A DNA stretch of 64,000 nt from an uncultured Clostridia bacterium (GTDB lineage Bacteria > Bacillota > Clostridia > Christensenellales > CAG-138). Under the pieces are notes generated by a model that was not told the origin of the DNA, ran no database searches, and saw only the letters and a program-made list of their open reading frames with translations. The stretch covers positions 62,001 through 126,000 of the forward strand of contig CALVWJ010000004.1 of the NCBI GenBank assembly GCA_944366945.1, in the 5' to 3' direction. This document shows, in pieces, positions 43,401 to 52,153 of the stretch. Position numbers and translations under genes: made by a program. Numbering within the stretch: position 1 is the stretch's first letter; each line of letters begins with the position of its first letter.

Positions 43401-43404
43401 GCTT

Positions 43405-44154
43405 ATGGATAAATTTTCAATCAAAGACTTAAACCTCTATTACGGGGATTTCCATGCGCTCAAAAACGTAAACCTAAACCTCGGCGCAAATGAGATCACC
43501 GCCTTCATTGGCCCTTCGGGCTGCGGCAAGTCCACGCTTCTTAAATCCCTCAACCGTATGAACGATCTGGTGGAAGGATGCCGCATTACGGGGGAAGTGC
43601 TGCTGGATGGGGAGAACGTCTACGGCGGCATGGATGTGAACCTGCTGCGCCGCCGCGTGGGGATGGTATTCCAAAAACCCAACCCGTTCCCCATGAGCAT
43701 TTATGACAACATTGCCTATGGGCCGCGCACCCATGGCGTGCGTTCCAAGGTAAAGCTGGATGACATCGTAGAGCGTGCGCTGCGCAGCGCAGCCATCTGG
43801 GACGAGGTTAAGGACCGCCTCAAGAAGAGCGCGCTCGGCATGTCCGGCGGGCAGCAGCAACGCCTTTGCATCGCGCGTGCCCTTGCGGTACAGCCGGAAG
43901 TGCTTCTGATGGATGAGCCCACGAGCGCGCTCGACCCCATCTCAACTTCCCGGATCGAAGACCTTGTTGCAGAGCTCAAAAAAGCTTATACTATTGTCAT
44001 CGTTACCCACAACATGCAGCAGGCGGCCCGCATTTCAGATAAAACTGCGTTCTTCCTTCTCGGGGAAGTGATCGAATTCGGTGAAACGGAAACCCTCTTT
44101 TCCGTACCAAAGGATCGGCGCACGGAAGACTATATCACGGGGAGGTTTGGATAA
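43405..44154 (+). CDS. pstB: Phosphate ABC transporter ATPase PstB
   Basis: The ATPase of the phosphate importer. From the ATG at 43405 it has 249 residues, the standard length. Walker A is [19 protein letters not shown], including the LNRMND stretch diagnostic for PstB; the signature is MSGGQQQRL and Walker [13 protein letters not shown]. The frame is open 22 codons upstream within pstA but only this start has GGGAGAA in place. The stop codon shares its last base with the phoU start. Confidence 0.97.
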   Translation: MDKFSIKDLNLYYGDFHALKNVNLNLGANEITAFIGPSGCGKSTLLKSLNRMNDLVEGCRITGEVLLDGENVYGGMDVNLLRRRVGMVFQKPNPFPMSIYDNIAYGPRTHGVRSKVKLDDIVERALRSAAIWDEVKDRLKKSALGMSGGQQQRLCIARALAVQPEVLLMDEPTSALDPISTSRIEDLVAELKKAYTIVIVTHNMQQAARISDKTAFFLLGEVIEFGETETLFSVPKDRRTEDYITGRFG

Positions 44155-44813
44155 TGCGCAATCAATTCGATGAGCAGCTGGAACTGCTCAATGTGGAACT
44201 GATCCGCATGGGCGCGCTTTGCGAAGAAGCGATTGGCCATGCAACGCGGGCGCTGCTTGAAGCCAGTGCGGCATCGGCTGAAAAAGCCATGGCGGTGGAT
44301 GCTGAAATCGATCAGAAGGAGCGCGAGATTGAGCAGCTTTGCATCAAGCTCCTGCTCAAGCAGCAGCCTGTAGCGCGAGACCTAAGGGTAATCTCCGCTG
44401 CGCTCAAGATGATTTCCGATATGGAGCGCATTGGCGATCAAGCTGCAGATATTTCTGAAATCACAAAATATATCAAGAAAAATGAAAACCAGAGCAAGGT
44501 TCACATTGCCGATATGGCCAAGGCTACCGGAAAAATGGTGACAGACAGCATTGATTCTTTTGTGAAGAAGGATCTTCCGTTGGCCTATTCCGTGATGCGG
44601 TACGACGATGTAGTGGACGATCTTTTTTCCGCAGTGCGGCAAGAGCTCATCGGCCTCATCGCAGAGGATAGCCGCAATGGAGAATTGTGCATCGACCTGT
44701 TAATGATTGCAAAATACTTCGAGCGTATCGGCGATCATGCGGTGAACATTGCGGAGTGGGTTGAGTTTTCGCTTACTGGAAAACATACCTCAAATGAAGG
44801 AGTGCAAGCATGA
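44154..44813 (+). CDS. phoU: Phosphate-signalling regulator PhoU
   Basis: PhoU links the activity of PstSCAB to the PhoR kinase, keeping it off when phosphate is plentiful. The 219-residue protein consists of two three-helix bundles, each with the metal-binding E/DxxxD motif (MERIGDQAADI around residue 87 and FERIGDHAVNIAEW around residue 190). It is translationally coupled to pstB (shared base) and to phoP (ATGA overlap), so transport, signalling and regulation genes form a single unit. Confidence 0.96.
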   Translation: MRNQFDEQLELLNVELIRMGALCEEAIGHATRALLEASAASAEKAMAVDAEIDQKEREIEQLCIKLLLKQQPVARDLRVISAALKMISDMERIGDQAADISEITKYIKKNENQSKVHIADMAKATGKMVTDSIDSFVKKDLPLAYSVMRYDDVVDDLFSAVRQELIGLIAEDSRNGELCIDLLMIAKYFERIGDHAVNIAEWVEFSLTGKHTSNEGVQA

Positions 44814-45487
44814 TCTATTTTCTGGAGGACGATACCAGCATTCGCGAATTCGTCATCTATACCCTTAACAGCCAGGGACTTGAAGCGCAGGGGTTCGAGC
44901 GGCCTTCCGCCTTCTGGGCAGCGCTCGAGCAGCGCCTGCCCTCGCTTGTATTGCTCGATATCATGCTGCCGGAAGAGGACGGCCTTTCCGTGCTCAAGCG
45001 CCTGCGCAGCGCTTCGAGCACGCGGCGCATCCCCATCATCATGCTCACTGCCAAGAGCACGGAGTTTGACAAAGTCGTGGGGCTAGACAGCGGCGCGGAT
45101 GATTATATTCCAAAGCCCTTTGGCATGATGGAATTGCTCGCGCGCATCAAAGCCCTCTTGCGCCGGACAGAGGAAGCGCATGCCGAACTCGAATATATGC
45201 TCGGCGGGCTTTACGTTTGCCCAGCAAAGCATATCGTGCGCGTGGATGGGCAGCCCGTAACGCTTACGCTCAAGGAATTTGAGCTTTTATGCATGCTGCT
45301 TGAGAACAGCGGGATTGTGCTCACACGCGCCCAGCTTCTCGACCGCATCTGGGGCTATGCATTCGATGGGGAAAGCCGCACCGTGGATGTGCATGTGCGC
45401 ACTCTGCGCCAGAAGCTGGGCCCATGCGGCAGCCTCATTCAAACCGTGCGCGGCATCGGCTATAAGATCGGGGAGGGCGAAGCATGA
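44810..45487 (+). CDS. phoP: Response regulator of the phosphate regulon (PhoB/PhoP type)
   Basis: A 225-residue OmpR-family regulator. The receiver has the acidic pair Asp7-Asp8, the phosphoacceptor Asp50 (LVLLDIMLP), the Thr in IMLTAKS and Lys102 in PKPF. The winged-helix domain (about 130-225) ends with the wing VRTLRQKLG...IQTVRGIGYKIG. Its position between phoU and phoR in the pst operon identifies it as the regulator that should bind the TTTACA/TTAACA repeats upstream of pstS. It overlaps phoR by an ATGA. Confidence 0.94.
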   Translation: MIYFLEDDTSIREFVIYTLNSQGLEAQGFERPSAFWAALEQRLPSLVLLDIMLPEEDGLSVLKRLRSASSTRRIPIIMLTAKSTEFDKVVGLDSGADDYIPKPFGMMELLARIKALLRRTEEAHAELEYMLGGLYVCPAKHIVRVDGQPVTLTLKEFELLCMLLENSGIVLTRAQLLDRIWGYAFDGESRTVDVHVRTLRQKLGPCGSLIQTVRGIGYKIGEGEA

Positions 45488-47130
45488 CCGTAAGGATTTT
45501 CCGCTCTATTTTCCTTGTTGCAACGGCGGTGCTGCTCGCCTGCTTCATCCTCATCTTCGGCATGCTCTATGAGCACCTGGGGCAACAGATCCAGGCGGAG
45601 CTGCAGGTGGAAGCGGTTTATATTGCGCAGGGGCTTGCCCAAAGCGGAGAAAGCTATTTCCAGGGTTTAAAGGGCACCAACCGCATCACCTGGGTGGCAG
45701 CGGATGGCACCGTGCTTTATGACAGCGATTCTGAAGCCGCAGCCATGGAAAACCATGCTGACCGCGAGGAGATCCAGGAAGCGCTCACCAACGGCTCGGG
45801 CCAGAGTACACGCTATTCCACTACCTTTGATGAGCGGCGTATTTATTTTGCTACGCGCCTTTCCGATGGTACGGTTCTGCGCGTATCGAGTGCGCAGCGC
45901 TCCGTTTGGGTGCTCATTATGGGGATGCTTTCGCCGGTAATCTTTATTTTCGTGCTGGCAGCAGTCCTTTCGGGCGTGCTCGCTTCAACGCTCGCCAAGC
46001 GCATCCTGCGCCCAGTAAATGCAATCGACCTCGAGCATCCCGAGCAAAGCGAAACGTATGAAGAACTTGCTCCACTGCTGTCCAAAATCTATCATCAAAA
46101 CCGGGTGATTGATAGCCAAATTTCGGAATTGCAGCGCAAGCAGGCAGAATTCACCGCAATTACAGAAAACATGAGCGAAGGGTTCCTCGTGATCGATGAG
46201 CATACGGATCTGCTCTCCTATAATACCAGTGCCCTGCGCTTGCTTGGCGCAGAAGCTGCTGGCGGAAAGCGCAGCGTGCTTGCACTCAACCGCAGCGAAG
46301 GATTCCGCAACGCAGTAGAGCGCTCGCTTTCTGGGGAGCATAGCGAGGAGATTTTTGAGCGAGAAGGGCGCTACTTCCAAATCATGGCCAATCCGGTAAG
46401 CCGGGAAGGTCGTGTTGCCGGCGCGGTTCTAATCATCCTCGATATTACCGAAAAGCATGCTCAAGAAAACATGCGCCGCGAATTTACTGCCAATGTTTCT
46501 CATGAGTTGAAAACGCCGCTCACTTCGATTTCCGGCACAGCGGAGATCATCAAAAACGGATTTGTAAAGCCGGAAGACATCCCGCATTTTGCCGGGAATA
46601 TCTACGAAGAGGCGCAGAGGCTCATCGCGCTTATCGGAGACATCATGCGCCTTTCCCAGTTGGATGAGGATTCCCTGCCTCTGGAAAAGCAGCCGGTTGA
46701 TCTTTATGCGCTCGCATCCTCTGTGCTGCACAGGTTGGAAGATGCCGCGAAGAAGAAAGGCATATCCCTCGCGCTTTCGGGCCAACGCACTATGGTCAGC
46801 GGCGTGCCGCAGGTGCTGGATGAGATGCTATTCAACCTCTGCGACAATGCCGTGAAATACAACCGCGAAAACGGGCATGTGCGCGTTTGTGTATCCACGG
46901 AGCAGGAACACGCCGTGCTCCGCGTGGAAGACGATGGCATCGGAATTCCCGCAGCGGACCGCGACCGCGTATTCGAACGATTCTATCGCGTGGACAAAAG
47001 CCATTCCAAAGAGATCGGCGGCACTGGACTTGGCCTCTCCATCGTAAAGCACGGCGCAATGTTCCACAATGCCCGCGTTTCGCTCGAGAGCGAGTTGGGC
47101 AAGGGGACGGCGGTTACAATCGTCTTTTAA
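45484..47130 (+). CDS. phoR: Sensor histidine kinase of the phosphate regulon (PhoR type)
   Basis: A 548-residue membrane kinase: helix at about 8-30, extracytoplasmic domain 31-140, second helix 142-166, a linker, a PAS domain (about 220-325), then HisKA with His340 in NVSHELKTPL, and HATPase with the boxes NAVKYN, DDGIGIP and GTGLGLS. The PAS plus short extracytoplasmic domain fits Firmicutes PhoR. I see no clear HAMP. It is the last gene of the pst-pho operon, and the terminator follows at 47267-47294. Confidence 0.94.
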   Translation: MTVRIFRSIFLVATAVLLACFILIFGMLYEHLGQQIQAELQVEAVYIAQGLAQSGESYFQGLKGTNRITWVAADGTVLYDSDSEAAAMENHADREEIQEALTNGSGQSTRYSTTFDERRIYFATRLSDGTVLRVSSAQRSVWVLIMGMLSPVIFIFVLAAVLSGVLASTLAKRILRPVNAIDLEHPEQSETYEELAPLLSKIYHQNRVIDSQISELQRKQAEFTAITENMSEGFLVIDEHTDLLSYNTSALRLLGAEAAGGKRSVLALNRSEGFRNAVERSLSGEHSEEIFEREGRYFQIMANPVSREGRVAGAVLIILDITEKHAQENMRREFTANVSHELKTPLTSISGTAEIIKNGFVKPEDIPHFAGNIYEEAQRLIALIGDIMRLSQLDEDSLPLEKQPVDLYALASSVLHRLEDAAKKKGISLALSGQRTMVSGVPQVLDEMLFNLCDNAVKYNRENGHVRVCVSTEQEHAVLRVEDDGIGIPAADRDRVFERFYRVDKSHSKEIGGTGLGLSIVKHGAMFHNARVSLESELGKGTAVTIVF

Positions 47131-47266
47131 CCTTCTCTTCTACAGGCCCGCTGCACGTCGTCCCTTTTGGGCGCAGAGCAAAAGTGGGCTCTCCCTAAAG
47201 GGAAGCGCTTATAGAATGTTCCAGTTTGGGCAGCGCGTTCTGCATGAAATGTCTGCCAAGCTACTG

Positions 47267-47294
47267 AAAAGGGGCGGCACTGCCGTCCCTTTTT
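47267..47294. terminator. Terminator of the pst-pho operon
   Basis: AAAAGGG-G-CGGC / GCCG-T-CCCTTTTT around a 3-nt loop; T and A runs on both sides allow action in both directions, including for the convergent M56 gene. Confidence 0.75.
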
Positions 47295-47545
47295 GCATGC
47301 TGAAACCGCAGCAAGCACCGGAGCGCCGCGGCCATGAACGCAAACGGACGCCGTGCAGAAAGCTCTTTGCTGCGAAGGATCTAAGAAGCCGGATCCGATG
47401 AAAATGCGGGCCAAGGGGGCCATTGTTGCATCTGCTGCGACCCTAAAAAGCAGGCTTTTGTCCCCGTTTATATCGCCTTGGCTTACCATGCCGCTCCATC
47501 AGATGCTGTGAAGCGTTCTCCACCATCGCGTTTCGCTCGTCAGCT
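47295..47545. other. Rest of a 415-nt intergenic stretch
   Basis: Between phoR and the convergent M56 gene I see only the terminator described and two short palindromes (CCCTTTTGGG and CCCTAAAGGG near 47162-47203); no gene. Confidence 0.4.
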
Positions 47546-49933
47546 TTATGAGGCCTCCTTTCCCATCCCCTCCGCGGTATGCCACGTTCCATCCTTTTCG
47601 AAAAATGCAATCACACCGTCTAAGCAGGAAATGGAACCCAACTCTTCCTGTGGTGCAAGGCTGAGCTCCACGAACTGCGTTTCACCTTTTGAACAGGCGA
47701 TTTGCGCGGCATACACGCCGATGCCATTCTCCTGCACGCGAAGCGCGAGCTCGCTGCATCCCTCCACCCCATCCAGAGGATAGGAAAACGCAAACAATTT
47801 TACCTCCTTGCGCACTGGGTCAAAATACCCTGCCTGCGCCCAATGCATGCCCGAACCATAGGAGCAGGTAAAATACAGCTCGTTTCGCCCATCGCCATCA
47901 AGATCCGCAAGGGCTGCATCCGTGAATCCAAAGCCGCCAAACCACATCCCAAGCGGATAGACCGCGCCATCATAGCTTAGATAGGACGCGCAGGATCGGT
48001 TGTATTTGAAGATCGCATAGTCGTCCGTTGCTTCGGCAATCCATGCAGGGGTAACGTTATAGCACGCATCCCCTTCATAGCCCGTGCTGATTCCGTGCTC
48101 TGCTGCAAGAGTTAGAAACCCAGCAACACCATCCTCCGATGGATACATCTCCTTTTCCCATTGCAAAAGCTGTGTGGTGTTGCCGCAATAGCGGAACGCT
48201 TCGTCCTCGTCCACCTCTGCTCCGTTTTCCGCTGCAAAATAAAGTGTTTCACCATCCAGCGCAACGGTAAAGCGGTACGTATCCTCCCCAGCGTACAGCA
48301 TCAAGGCGCCATCTTCATATTCCCATGCTCCGCTGGGCTGGTGGTTTTCGCCGGAGTGTAGCGCAAACACAAATGTGCCATCCGCATTCAAATCCAGCCA
48401 TGCGCTTCCATCCTCCAAAGCATAGCGACCAGCCTTTGGTTCGAGGGCAAGGAACGGCGATTTTGAGCCCGAAGAGGAAAGTGACCCAAGATCGGCGATT
48501 GGAGTGAGCCGATACAGGCTCCACATGTATTTTTCTCCTGCATGCGCTCCGCCATGGGTCGCCATTCTCCCAAGCCACGTTGCATCATCCATTTTGTAAA
48601 GCACATACCCGTTGCCAAGCTCGCATTGCAGCCGGCTCTCATATTGCGAAAGGTCTGGAGCATTCAGCATAAACAGCGCATTGAACGCATCGTCTTCCAC
48701 CGGCACAAACGCCCAGTCGATCTCTTCAAACTCCCGCTTCACCGTTTGCGTCTGCGCGTCAAGAATGCTGAAGCTGTCCGTCTTAACCTCATAAAGTTCC
48801 GCTACGCCTTCTGTCACAGGGCTGATATCGGAGCTTAGGGGGGAGATATAAAGGCATTCTGCAAACGCATAGAGTTCCGACACGAGAGATAGATCCTCCG
48901 AGGTTTCCTTCAGTATAGGCGCAGTGCGCTCTTTTGCATTTGTAGCGCAAGCCAAAGCCACGCAGGCGCATGCTGCAACCGCGAGCACTGCGACCCAAAC
49001 CGCAGGTTTTCGAAAGGAGAGCGCATTCTTAATACGGCGCTTCACGCCGGTTTCTCCAAAGGCAAGCGGGCTTGCAAGCGCAAAGTGCCGCCCTGCACCA
49101 AGCGCAAGCAGCGCCATGCTGTAATCTGCCCGCCGTTCCTGCGGAAGTTTTCCAAGCACCGCTTCATCGCAGCGCATCTCAAGATCGGCGCACATGCACG
49201 CATACGCAATCCACACCAGCGGATTGAACCAATAGAGCGTAGTCAAAAGAAACGCGAACGGCTTTATGACATGGTCACCGCGGCGCAAATGAAACCGCTC
49301 ATGGGCAAGCACATGGGCGCGTTCACCCTCCGTAAGCCGAAACGGCAGGTAAATGCGGGGGCGAAAAATGCCAAGCACAAAGGGAGAGCGCACGCCATCG
49401 CATTCATATACATCCCGCGTGCCTTCCAACCGCACGGCGCTGCGCACGGTGCGGCGCACCTTCCAGAGCGAAAGCCCCGCATAGCCCAACAGCGCGGCAA
49501 CCCCAAGCAACCAAACCAGCGCCGCCACTGCCTGCCAAACCTGCAAGGGGTTCACGCTGGCTTCCGGCGCAGGCGCAGGCAAGCTTTCAGAAATGGCAGC
49601 ATTGAGCTCCGGGATGCCGACGGTAACCGAAGGCTCCGCCATCGTGCCAATATTTCCCGGGATATAAACAAGTGCTGCGCCTTTTGTTGCATTCGTCATG
49701 TCAAACAGGCCAAGGTTGAAAATACTCAGAAAGGAGCCTATACTCACAGGGCAGAGCAGGCGAAAGGCCACCACCGCCCACAACGCATAGGAATAGCGTT
49801 TGGGTAGGCGCCTAAATAATAGACGCACAAGCAGCACGGCAAGGATCACATAGCTCGCCGTGATGCTCATGTTGAAAAGCTGCAGGAAAGCCGGTTCCAC
49901 AGCAGAAAAGAATGCATCCAGCCAGGAAAGCAT
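47546..49933 (-). CDS. BlaR1-like M56 membrane metallopeptidase with a novel sensor region
   Basis: A 795-residue integral-membrane zinc peptidase. The N-terminal part (to about 330) has four membrane helices and the M56 site LAHERFHLRRGDH (HExxH at 211-215) with LEMRCDEAVL downstream. In BlaR1/MecR1 the C-terminus is a penicillin-binding domain; here residues 331-795 show no SxxK or KTG transpeptidase motifs. Instead there is a beta-rich, aromatic region including WLDLNADGTFVF and a calcium-loop-like DLDGDGRNELYF. It likely senses another ligand and cleaves the BlaI-like repressor. Its start overlaps the blaI-like stop by one base. Confidence 0.85.
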   Translation of the reverse strand: MLSWLDAFFSAVEPAFLQLFNMSITASYVILAVLLVRLLFRRLPKRYSYALWAVVAFRLLCPVSIGSFLSIFNLGLFDMTNATKGAALVYIPGNIGTMAEPSVTVGIPELNAAISESLPAPAPEASVNPLQVWQAVAALVWLLGVAALLGYAGLSLWKVRRTVRSAVRLEGTRDVYECDGVRSPFVLGIFRPRIYLPFRLTEGERAHVLAHERFHLRRGDHVIKPFAFLLTTLYWFNPLVWIAYACMCADLEMRCDEAVLGKLPQERRADYSMALLALGAGRHFALASPLAFGETGVKRRIKNALSFRKPAVWVAVLAVAACACVALACATNAKERTAPILKETSEDLSLVSELYAFAECLYISPLSSDISPVTEGVAELYEVKTDSFSILDAQTQTVKREFEEIDWAFVPVEDDAFNALFMLNAPDLSQYESRLQCELGNGYVLYKMDDATWLGRMATHGGAHAGEKYMWSLYRLTPIADLGSLSSSGSKSPFLALEPKAGRYALEDGSAWLDLNADGTFVFALHSGENHQPSGAWEYEDGALMLYAGEDTYRFTVALDGETLYFAAENGAEVDEDEAFRYCGNTTQLLQWEKEMYPSEDGVAGFLTLAAEHGISTGYEGDACYNVTPAWIAEATDDYAIFKYNRSCASYLSYDGAVYPLGMWFGGFGFTDAALADLDGDGRNELYFTCSYGSGMHWAQAGYFDPVRKEVKLFAFSYPLDGVEGCSELALRVQENGIGVYAAQIACSKGETQFVELSLAPQEELGSISCLDGVIAFFEKDGTWHTAEGMGKEAS

Positions 49934-50310
49934 CAGCCTATGCCCCCTTCCTTTTCTCGATGTGCATCGATCAGCGCTTTAAGTTCCTCCGCCTCCTGCT
50001 GCGAAAGCGCACGGCCGGAAAGAAAGGCTGCAAGAAATTGCGGCAGCGATCCACCAAACGTGCGCGCAACGAACGCGCCGCTTTCCTCAGTCTGCACGCG
50101 CTCCTTGGGTACCAGAACGGTCACGCATGCATTTTCATTTTTTATAAGCCCTTTTTCGCACATTTTGCGGATGGCGTTATACGTGGTGGATTTCTTCCAG
50201 CCAAGTTCCTCTGCGCAAAGCGCTACTAGTTTTCCGGAACCGACCGGTGCATTTGCCCAAACAATGCACATAAAGCGATATTCGCTATCCCAAATGCGGT
50301 ACTCTTCCAT
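49933..50310 (-). CDS. BlaI/MecI-family repressor
   Basis: A 125-residue winged-helix protein of the BlaI family: SEYRFMCIVWANAPVGSGKLVALC, KKSTTYNAIRKMCEKGLIKNE (recognition helix and wing), and a C-terminal dimerisation part with FLAAFLSGRALSQQEAEEL. Partnered M56 peptidases inactivate such repressors by cleavage. The ATG at 50310 is better spaced from AAAAGGGG than the one at 50316. It is the first gene of the pair, with the promoter at 50351-50379, and likely represses itself and the M56 gene. Confidence 0.9.
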   Translation of the reverse strand: MEEYRIWDSEYRFMCIVWANAPVGSGKLVALCAEELGWKKSTTYNAIRKMCEKGLIKNENACVTVLVPKERVQTEESGAFVARTFGGSLPQFLAAFLSGRALSQQEAEELKALIDAHREKEGGIG

Positions 50311-50350
50311 GTTCATCCCCTTTTCGGTTTGTATTTATGAACCTATGGTG

Positions 50351-50379
50351 AGTTTATAATAACAAACCTCATCTGTCAA
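50351..50379 (-). promoter_or_regulatory. Promoter of the BlaI/M56 operon
   Basis: On the minus strand a perfect TTGACA, 17 nt, TAAACT (TATAAA two bases earlier is an alternative). ACCTATGGT just downstream (50341-50349) is a small dyad that could be part of the repressor operator. Confidence 0.55.
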
Positions 50380-50801
50380 CAGGAAAATTCTTTCTTTTGT
50401 GCATAAAGGCACGATGGGCTTCACAGTCTGAGCGCGGTTCCCCCGCTGCACAGCGGGAGTATTTGCCGCAACCTAAACGCAAGGCAAGCCATTTATGCCA
50501 CATATGGGCAGTCTTCATTTTCTGTAAGCACAGAATATGGCTCCGCCAAAGCGGTATAGGGCGATAGCGCCTTGAATAGGCAGTTTAAAAAGCTGGGCGG
50601 TAAAACATCCTGCAAAAAGACGAAATGCATAAGTCTAAAGCTTGCAGGTGGTACGATGGGATCCTCATTGGAGCATGCTGAGATTTGCGCATAAGCCGGC
50701 AGAAATTGGGCAGGGCAGGCATGGATTTCATTGCGCGTTTTATCTTGCTGCGTTGAAACGCAAAAGGTTCAAACCTCAAGCACAGCGTCTGTTTGGGCAT
50801 G
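50380..50801. other. Intergenic stretch without a recognisable gene
   Basis: About 420 nt between the divergent BlaI promoter and the terminator of the next minus-strand gene. A CCCCCGCTGCACAGCGGG hairpin is visible near 50441-50458. No gene is supported. Confidence 0.4.
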
Positions 50802-50830
50802 CAAAAGCGCCCCGCTAACTTCCGGGGCGC
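50802..50830 (-). terminator. Terminator after the zinc-ribbon membrane protein gene
   Basis: On the minus strand GCGCCCCG, 8-nt loop, CGGGGCGC, then TTTTGC; 17 nt after the stop codon. Confidence 0.8.
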
Positions 50831-50847
50831 ATAAAACCGTTCGAATT

Positions 50848-51345
50848 TTATTTGAGGATCTTGATTCCGCCGATCAAAGGAAGAGGCTTCATTTCACATT
50901 TGGCGGCATGGACGATGCCGATGATGGAGAATGCCAGGAATGCAATGCTCAAAATCCAGCTAACAATCGTGATCACCGCCATAAGGCCCAGCGAATAAGA
51001 TGCCCCTGCAATTACAGTGAGAATCGCGCTTAAAATCCACCATGCGATTTCCACGATGGCAAGCGCAAGCCCCTGGTTCGCAAGGAACCGGGCAAACGGG
51101 GAGTTTTTCGCAGCAAGCAGCGGAACGAGCACAAGCCAGGAAAGATAGGCCAGAATGCCCATAACTTTGTTTTGCTGCGCATCCGTCTCAGCAGTTGCAT
51201 AAGCTGCCTGCTGGTATCCCTGCTGCGGCTGCTGATAAGCCTGCTGCGGCTGCTGATAAGCCTGCTGCTGTGCATCTCCCGTCGGCGCACCACAGGACGG
51301 GCAGAACTTAGCCCCTTCGTTCAGCTGTGCACCGCAATTCCCCAA
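50848..51345 (-). CDS. Zinc-ribbon membrane protein (DUF4870-like), apparent frameshift at start
   Basis: The intact frame begins at a TTG (51345) without a ribosome binding site and encodes NCGAQLNEGAKFCPSCGAP, a Gln/Tyr/Pro-rich linker (repeats of AYQQPQQ) and three to four membrane helices ending in IGGIKILK, like DUF4870-type proteins. The true start should be the ATG at 51353, which has AGGAGG 10 nt upstream. From there the frame reads MAFWGIAVHS and stops at once. Adding one base after TTTTG would restore MAFCGNCGAQ, the normal zinc-ribbon opening. So one base is missing near 51341-51344, by mutation or sequencing error. Confidence 0.7.
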   Translation of the reverse strand: MGNCGAQLNEGAKFCPSCGAPTGDAQQQAYQQPQQAYQQPQQGYQQAAYATAETDAQQNKVMGILAYLSWLVLVPLLAAKNSPFARFLANQGLALAIVEIAWWILSAILTVIAGASYSLGLMAVITIVSWILSIAFLAFSIIGIVHAAKCEMKPLPLIGGIKILK

Positions 51346-51413
51346 AATGCCATGATTATGATACCTCCTATTTTCAATGCATATTATGAATGTTAATGAG
51401 CCTCAAATGCAAT

Positions 51414-51908
51414 TCATGCTTTTGCGCCACACTCCGGGCAGAACTTCGCATCCGAAGCAAGCTCAGCTCCGCAGGCAGGGCATAGGCGTTTCGCAGGCGC
51501 AATGGTTTTGCCGCATTGCGGGCAGAATTTTGTGCCCAAGGCGACTTTCGCACCGCAGTTGGAGCAGAACATACTTTCTCCAGAAAGCGGTGCTCCTGGC
51601 ACACAAGCAGCAGGTTCCGGCTGGCTCTTTTTCTCGTTTTCCTCTTTGATGCGCTTGATTTCAGCCTCAAATCCAGCGATGGCATCAAAGGAACCTTGAA
51701 TTTTGGCGCAAAGCTCCATTGCATCTGCATCGAGTTTGGCACCAGCTTCAAATTTGCTCCAATATAGTGCGCCAAGCTCCGCTTTTCCAGTTTCAATCGC
51801 AGCGCGCTCCGCCTTGATCTTCGCGTTGAGTTTATTAATTTCGATCATATCGTTGGTCTTATCCCCAACGCTTTTTGTGATTTCTCCCAGCTTATCAAAA
51901 AACGCCAT
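51414..51908 (-). CDS. Double zinc-ribbon protein with coiled coil
   Basis: A 164-residue cytoplasmic protein. Residues 1-90 are a helical/coiled-coil region starting MAFFDKLGEITKSVGDKTND, a common opening in small Firmicutes zinc-ribbon proteins. Then come two zinc ribbons: CSNCG...FCPQCG and CPACG...FCPECG. The function is unknown; such proteins are often scaffolds. The ATG at 51908 has GGGAGGAG. It shares a transcript direction with the next gene, 60 nt downstream, and both have zinc ribbons, suggesting one operon driven from 51941-51969. Confidence 0.8.
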   Translation of the reverse strand: MAFFDKLGEITKSVGDKTNDMIEINKLNAKIKAERAAIETGKAELGALYWSKFEAGAKLDADAMELCAKIQGSFDAIAGFEAEIKRIKEENEKKSQPEPAACVPGAPLSGESMFCSNCGAKVALGTKFCPQCGKTIAPAKRLCPACGAELASDAKFCPECGAKA

Positions 51909-51940
51909 CCAGGCTCCTCCCATTCCATATCTTTGTTTTG

Positions 51941-51969
51941 ATTATAGCATTTCCCCAAATTATTGTATA
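51941..51969 (-). promoter_or_regulatory. Promoter of the zinc-ribbon gene pair
   Basis: On the minus strand TATACA, 17 nt, TATAAT with TGC upstream of the -10; the start codon is about 33 nt downstream. Confidence 0.65.
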
Positions 51970-52064
51970 TCCCTAAAATAAACGATATGCCCCTTTGACG
52001 GCACCTCCGGTAAGGTTTAAATAGCCGTATTTTGTAAATAATCTCTGACATATCGCAGTTTCCA

Positions 52065-52093
52065 TTGAATTCTGGAGGAAAACCGCCTAAAAT
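52065..52093 (+). promoter_or_regulatory. Promoter of the NlpC/P60 gene
   Basis: TTGAAT, 17 nt, TAAAAT. The 60-nt leader contains a GGAAGC/GCTTCC hairpin (about 52105-52128). Confidence 0.7.
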
Positions 52094-52153
52094 ATAGATG
52101 TTGGAGGAAGCCAAGCCTTTGGCGCTTCCCATCTGTTAGAATGGAGCCACATA

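Noticed and set aside
51345..51353. Programmed frameshifting to express the zinc-ribbon membrane protein
   Set aside because: TTTTGGGG is only a short run and there is no downstream stimulatory structure that I can see; a plain one-base deletion or sequence error is simpler.
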